DNA of 64,000 nucleotides, from assembly GCA_010909165.1 (NCBI GenBank), contig MU008194.1, positions 310,001 to 374,000 of the forward strand, read 5' to 3'. Below, piece after piece: positions 58,751 to 64,000 of this stretch. Within the stretch, counting starts at the first letter, position 1, and each line of letters starts with the position of its first letter. Origin of the DNA: Anthoceros angustus (taxonomy: Eukaryota > Streptophyta > Anthocerotopsida > Anthocerotales > Anthocerotaceae). The translations under genes were made by a program, and so were the position numbers. The notes below the pieces were generated by a model, which saw nothing but the letters and a program-made list of their open reading frames with translations, did not search any database and had not been told where the DNA came from.

Positions 58751-61095
58751 TTACTTCGATTTGGAGCTTAGATTTGGGGCTGGAGTTGGTAAACTACCGA
58801 CATCAACTAGTTTCTGCAGCTCGAGCTTTGCAGAGTTCTGCGCGGACGTATCAGCGCAATTTCGGAAGGCAGAAACCACCCTGGCACCGTACCCCTGTGC
58901 CCACTTCTCAGCCCGACCCTGCAACGCAGTTGACCACAGCGTTTTGGCAAAGGAGGTAAAATTGGTCCCCTCGGGTGGTGGTTTCGCGTTCAGAACCAGT
59001 CTACGAAGCGTCCTGCTGGCATGATACTGCACCAATACATGCTCTTCCTTGATTGCTTCTCCCGAGTCCTGGGCATCCTCGGAAACAGCGGCCAGGTCAG
59101 CAATGGCTTGGTGCAGATCGCTAAGTTGTCCGCCAAGGACTGTCCAAAGCCTGCCGTCCAACCCAGCCATAGCCACCTCGTAAAGAACGTCTGTACCAAG
59201 AGGTGATCTCATAAGCTCCCCGGCGTGCTCGATGCAAGTTTGAGTGAGGCTCTTGGCGAGACCACTGTCTACTAGGAGCTCTTTCCTCCTAACCTCTGGA
59301 TCCTTTTTACTGATTCCTGCTCCCCAGCCCTGCCCACCCTCCTCCAACTCATCTTCAACCTCATCAACTTTCGCTGAATCGTTTGTCTGCACATCGTGCT
59401 TCACATTGTCGATATCATTCATTTCGGCATCTGCCCCTTCACCAACTTCAGCTGATGTGCCAGGGGCAGATTCCTGAACTGCCTGGTCAGGCTCCTGGGG
59501 AGCCTGCAAAAGCGCAAGCACATTCGGTGGGAAGTAGCGAGGTACCCCTGGTGCCAAAAGCTGTAACAGTACTCTCCGTCCATACTTGTCCATGGCCAAA
59601 TCCTTCAGCTCTTTCACCAGCTCCTTGATGATGAACTTTGATACTAGTGTTGTGTCATCTACGACCTCTAGAATGGCAAGCAATAGCACATGACCATACT
59701 CCTCCCGGGCAATTTTAGCCACATGTCCCTTCAAACCCTTCACGATCTTCTTCCTTTCTTTCGTGCTTCCTCGCATGACACAAGTCACTGCAACCTCGGC
59801 CCCATCTTTGGTATGAAGCATACGCACAAGCAGAGGACCAGCAAGATGTTGAATCACATCCTCGGCTAGCCGTCTTGAGGCAATGCTGAAATACTCAAGC
59901 ACAGCCCTATGGACTATGGAATGATCGACAATACCCTTCTCCAAAATGGGCTGTAGTGACAAGGTCATGTGCTGCAAAACTGTGTTCCTCTTTGAAGGCT
60001 CAGCCTTCAGCACATCCGCTATCCTGCCTGAGCCTCCAATTAAAATACCTTTAAACAACCGGAACTCGGGGGAGTAGAACTCAGATAACAATTCCTGCTT
60101 CTGAGTTTTGTTCCCCAGATTGAAAGCATGTTCAACCACAGCTGAGCCACTAGGATGACGGAGTAACGCCACAACCTGCCCGTGCAACTGCGAAATCATA
60201 TGCTCGGTCTGATCCTTCGTTGCATGGTCGAACATTTTGGTAACCAGGTGGTACGCATACGTGTTCCGAGCCAAGGTCAGGCAATGCGGCCGCAGCTCCT
60301 CGTAAACCGCAGTCCGCTCCTCCTTGGAACAGTACTTTACACAACACTGTAATACCCGGGATGTGATGTGGCCCACAGCCAACGCCACCATCTTTCCTTT
60401 CATCATCTCCAGAGCTTCCGTCGCGAATCGCCGACGTTCCTCCTTCGAGGCATGTCTCGCCCTCATTTTCTCCCATATCGCTACCAACTCCTTCTCCAAA
60501 TCGTAGTGAACCCTTCGCCGTTTCTTCCTAGCTTCCGTCAGCTCCTTCCTAGCTTTCCGATCCAATAGTGGCTTTCCAGCCGAGTCAGGCTTGCTTCCGT
60601 CCGCAGCGGAACCCTTACTCAGCTTGGGAGCCGATCCCTGTCCACTTGACACCTTCTTATCAAACACTTTGGCAGCGGAACCCCCTGCCCACTTCCCCTT
60701 CCTCGCACCTGCTTTGTCAGAGCCCTTGATGAACTTTCCTTCAGACGCCGCATTACCACCGTCTGCCTTCACCTGGCTCTGAACCGGTTTCTTTGCCTGA
60801 ACCAGGCTTCCTTTGCCTGAGCCTCGCCCCGGCTTACCATCCTTCACCGCAAACCGAGTAGCCCCCTTCACACTGTCAGCTGTCCTCCGCCTCTTCCTGC
60901 AAAAAGGAACTCAGTTCGTCACCCATCTCCTCCCTTAACAACACAAGTTCAGAACAAAATCCATTCTTCCGACACTGCACGCTTGGAGAACCAGCATGAA
61001 TTAAACAACAAATGCAGAGTCGCACAGAGGTCAACGTACACAGCAGGCTTCGCTGAGGCGCTTGCCTGGCGCTTGGTTCCGGGAGAGGCAGCCAT
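58751..61095 (-). CDS. Pumilio-family ribosome biogenesis factor (Puf-A / APUM24-like)
   Basis: The exons 61040-61095 and 58751-60896 join in frame (GT-AG intron of 143 bp) to give 733 residues. A long lysine-rich, low-complexity N terminus suits nucleolar targeting. From about residue 150 the conserved region begins, RRRVHYDLEKELVAIWEKMR, followed by Puf-like helical repeats (ITSRVLQCCVKYC, AYHLVTKMFDHATKDQ, HPSGSAVVEHAF) and a CPL-type C-terminal region (MDKYGRRVLLQLLAPG). Puf-A proteins (yeast Puf6, Arabidopsis APUM24) bind pre-rRNA or RNA with little sequence preference and act in 60S assembly. It is divergent from the SDA1-like gene; see the promoter entry and the uORF. Confidence 0.93.
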
Positions 61096-61264
61096 CCCCC
61101 CTACACCTTCTTGCTCCGGTGAATAAGCCCTCTAAGCCCGAAACTCTCTTATCATAGGGCCCTTCTACTATTCTGGTGCTCATAGGTTCCGGGAGAGGCA
61201 GCCATCCCCAACTCCCTTCTTGCTCCGGTCAATAAACCCTTTAAACCCTAAACTGGTGCTCATA
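61075..61264. repeat. Tandem duplication spanning the Puf-A start codon
   Basis: Unit 1, 61075-61184 (110 bp), includes the Puf-A ATG. Unit 2, 61185-61264 (80 bp), repeats it with an internal loss of about 30 bp. Both share GGTTCCGGGAGAGGCAGCC and end CTGGTGCTCATA. Confidence 0.85.
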
Positions 61265-61514
61265 ACGCTTTCACACTCCGAGGCAGCTTCTTTTACAGGT
61301 CTATATATCCGTTGGAAACAAGCAAGATGGGTTGGCGAGCATCCATGGTTGCCGCCTATCTTAGAAACCCTAAACTCAGATAGCTCGTTGGACACGAGTT
61401 CTATGTATAGCATCAGCTCAGCTTTTAGGGACGGAAGAAAATTCCCGTCTTGTATTTGAGCTGACCTGTGACAACTCACAGGGAGTGTAGTTGGAGGGAC
61501 ACAGGGGAGCAGCC
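61096..61514. promoter_or_regulatory. Divergent promoter with two telo-boxes (Puf-A / SDA1)
   Basis: The 419-bp spacer contains AAACCCTAA at 61243-61251 and again at 61365-61373. Telo-boxes are known in plants to be enriched in promoters of ribosomal protein and ribosome-biogenesis genes, matching both neighbours. No strong TATA box is seen. Confidence 0.75.
61152..61205 (-). other. Candidate upstream ORF made by the start-codon duplication
   Basis: The duplicated copy of the Puf-A start begins MAASPGT, then reads on into spacer sequence and stops after 17 codons (TGA at 61152-61154). It lies 57 bp upstream of the main ATG. It is a uORF only if the transcript starts beyond 61205. Confidence 0.5.
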
Positions 61515-64000
61515 ATGGTGGGTGCAGCAGGAGGGATGGAGAATGGGGACCTTTTGATGCTACAGACCAAAATTAAGAAGGATCCATCAGGATACGAGGA
61601 TGAACTCTTGTTGCAATTGCGCCACTTCCAGGCATGCATGTCCATTTTCCTGCTTAATCCACTTCAGGCTGGAGGTTCGTCTTCCCAGGATCCGGCGGCG
61701 GCAAAGGAGCTGGCGGATATGACCATGTTTCTCTCGCACATGGCTCCGCTGTTCCCACAGCATCTGAAGCAGCTCCCGCTACAGATTGTGCAGCTTCTAA
61801 GGTCGCAGACTCCGATGCAGCCGTCGCTCCGTCGTCATCTGACACAGTCCATCATTCTTCTGAGGAATCGGAAGGTGGGTTTTTTTGTTGATGTTTCAAG
61901 GACGGTTTTAGCGTTCTGGTTGCTCTCTTGTGGTAGTGAGTCGGGGAGAAACAGGTTGAGCTGTGTTGATAGGAGTTTTCGGTCTCTGTCTAGATGATCG
62001 AATTGGTGGAAATATTGCCGGTTCTGATGGAGCAGCAAAATCTTGGCGATAGGATTTTGAGAAAACTCTGTGCCCTTCACGTTGTCCAAGACATTCGGCG
62101 GATGAATCTGAAGCATAAGAATAACCCCCAAAATAAGGCTCTTCAGAACGTGCTGTTCAAGCTTGTGCAGGTGAGTTCTTGTTCTCTTCATTTGCTAGCG
62201 TAACGAGAGATTGTACTTAGTTTTCAAGTTGGCACACAATGCATTCAGCGCTCCTCATGGGTCTTCTCGAATGTGCCTGAAAGCTCAGGACGAAGATGAG
62301 GTGAAGGCCAAAAGGGCTTTAGTTGTTTTAGCCGAACTCCACAGGCGGAAAGTTTGGGTGGACGAGCGCACATCAAATGCCATCTGTACAGCGTGCTTTC
62401 ACAAGTCCTCTAGGTACTGCCACTCTTTCCTGCAGGAGAATGCTGAAGACTCTGACAATGGAACGGATTTCTTGTTGCTTCTAGATGCATCTCTTATCTG
62501 CAGAGTTCACTGACTTTCCATTGCTGACAGAATAATGATTTCTGCTTTGCGGTTCCTGCTCGGATATGATCGGGAGATCAAAGAGGCTGATGACTCTGAT
62601 GATGATGAGGCTGATGTCGAAAAGCCGTCTGGTGCAGTGTCTGTTGACCGTGAGGCGTTTTACAAGGTGAGATAGCTGATTTGAACAGGTGACCTTCTTA
62701 CAAAGAAGTCAGGCAAGCTGTTTTATCATTCTAATGAGGTGCCATCCTCTGGCAATGCAGGCTCATCACAAGGGAACGACATCTAGTCAAAAGAAAAAGC
62801 AGGCCAAATTGCAGCGAGCAATCAGAAGTATGAAGAAACAGCAGCGCCTTGAAAGTACAAAATCAGAATATGTTGGCTATATTCCTTTGAAGCATGTTTA
62901 TGATCCACAAGTGAGTCTCGTGTTAAAGCCAGAGTGTTTTGGTGCAGCCCCTTGATAAGAGGGACTTCCATTCACGAGATTTGCACTTCCACCTTATGCT
63001 TGATCACTGGGAGTGGCTGATCCGCTTCTGATGCTTTTTTGCATGTGTTTCTCTCAATCAGAAATTTGCTGAGAAGCTGTTTGAGAGGCTTCGTTCTTGT
63101 AATGAGCGCTTTGAGGTATGGAGTTTCTTCTCTCTAAGGTTATGGGTGATGTCGCTCAGCACTATTTGTTCTTATCCTAATAATCTGGCGTATGGCCTGC
63201 AGGTGAAATTGATGATGATGTCAGTGATATCAAGGGCTATTGGCATTCACAGGCTGATCCTTCTCAATTTCTATCCCTTTCTTCAAAAATATATACAGGT
63301 TAGCGTTTGCTCAGACCCTTGCTACTATCTCACAGTTCCAGCCACCAGAACTTGCTTCTCATATCTCCTCTGTGCTGCAAATGCAGCCACATCAGCGGGA
63401 TGTAACTCATCTTCTTGCTGCAGCTGTCCAAGCCTGTCATGACCTGGTACACCAATCATAAACTGTTGAAACTTTGGTGAAGCCACCTCCAGCTACTTTT
63501 CAGTTTGCCAGGAACATAAAATTTGAGTGCTTACAGGTACCCCCTGATGCTGTAGAGACACTAGTGAGGCAACTCGTGAACCAGTTTGTGCATGACCGAG
63601 CTCGCCCAGAGGTACTTGTTTTCTTCCAGTTATTTTCATCGGAGTATGGTGATGGGTCTTGTGTAGCTTCAAATCTTTGCCTTCAAACCAATCTTCACAT
63701 GATAAGAGTCTCAGAGTGATGGCTTGTAGAAACGTTTCTTGATGACGCCACTTATTTTCGGCCATATGTACAGGTGATAGCTGTGGGCCTAAATGTGGTC
63801 AGGGAGATGTGCATCCGGATGCCTCTGGTTTGCTGCCATGCTTACTCCCAACTCTCACTGAGAAAGTTGCTTCTACTGGTCATCAATTTTTTGTGTCTTT
63901 GAGCTTTCCATTCCAAGAGAGTCACATCGTGGCTTGTGTGCATATCAGATCATGACAGAAGAATTGCTTCGGGATCTTGCTGCTTACAAGAAGTCTCGGG
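61515..64000 (+). CDS. SDA1-like 60S ribosome biogenesis protein, 5' part
   Basis: A nucleolar factor needed in yeast for 60S pre-ribosome maturation and export. Eleven exons all join in frame: 61515-61874, 61994-62170, 62289-62413, 62531-62666, 62761-62910, 63062-63115, 63203-63298, 63387-63446, 63537-63611, 63774-63827 and 63949 onward, running off the window. Conserved blocks are [86 protein letters not shown] and, at the edge, [15 protein letters not shown]. The lysine-rich segment at 62761-62860 suits nucleolar localisation. The start is the ATG at 61515; an in-frame ATG at 61536 is an alternative. It shares a telo-box promoter with Puf-A. Confidence 0.93.

Overview
The window looks like nuclear DNA of a land plant. 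It holds multi-exon genes with GT-AG introns of about 80-130 bp, a DYW-type PPR protein, a PPR-SMR protein, a carotenoid cleavage dioxygenase 8 (strigolactone pathway), a DUF1068 protein, telo-box promoter motifs and Ty3/Gypsy LTR retrotransposons. The compact introns and PPR content suit an early-diverging vascular plant such as a Selaginella-like lycophyte. That placement is inference only.

Layout. 1-1130 is a 3'-truncated second copy of an eEF1A lysine methyltransferase gene whose intact copy lies at 11132-12136. 2059-4634 (-) is a CCD8 gene with several reading-frame breaks. A long terminal-inverted-repeat element with an internal 48-bp minisatellite (4753-6172) sits just upstream of it. 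8013-9748 (-) is a thylakoid-lumen-type TPR protein and 10119-10818 (-) is an OST subunit KRTCAP2/KCP2 homolog, head to head with the methyltransferase. 12696-30023 is a 17.3-kb Gypsy element in minus orientation with very large LTRs (4.4 and 3.6 kb) and a perfect 5-bp target duplication, inserted in a 26-bp minisatellite.

30024-43600 is a gene island: DUF946/Vps62-like (32264-34077 +), DYW PPR (34654-37386 -), ribosomal protein S15/uS19 (38129-39010 +), PPR-SMR (39379-42152 +) and DUF1068 (42699-43582 -). 43920-52829 is a second, decayed Gypsy element (+). 52830-58300 is repeat-rich and includes a 1-kb tandem duplication with GC-rich palindromic arrays. 58328-58399 is tRNA-Pro(AGG). The window ends with a divergent pair of ribosome-biogenesis genes, Puf-A/APUM24-like (58751-61095 -) and SDA1-like (61515-64000 +, partial), sharing a promoter with two telo-boxes.

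Two patterns run through the window. (1) Repeated tandem duplications are bounded by 4-10 bp microhomologies, in both LTR elements, in intergenic DNA and in one gene promoter. One of these places a start-codon copy upstream of the Puf-A gene and creates a short uORF. (2) Duplicated sequences differ almost only by 1-6 nt gaps with few substitutions. This makes sequencing or assembly deletions a serious alternative explanation for the frameshifts seen in the CCD8, TPR and methyltransferase copies.
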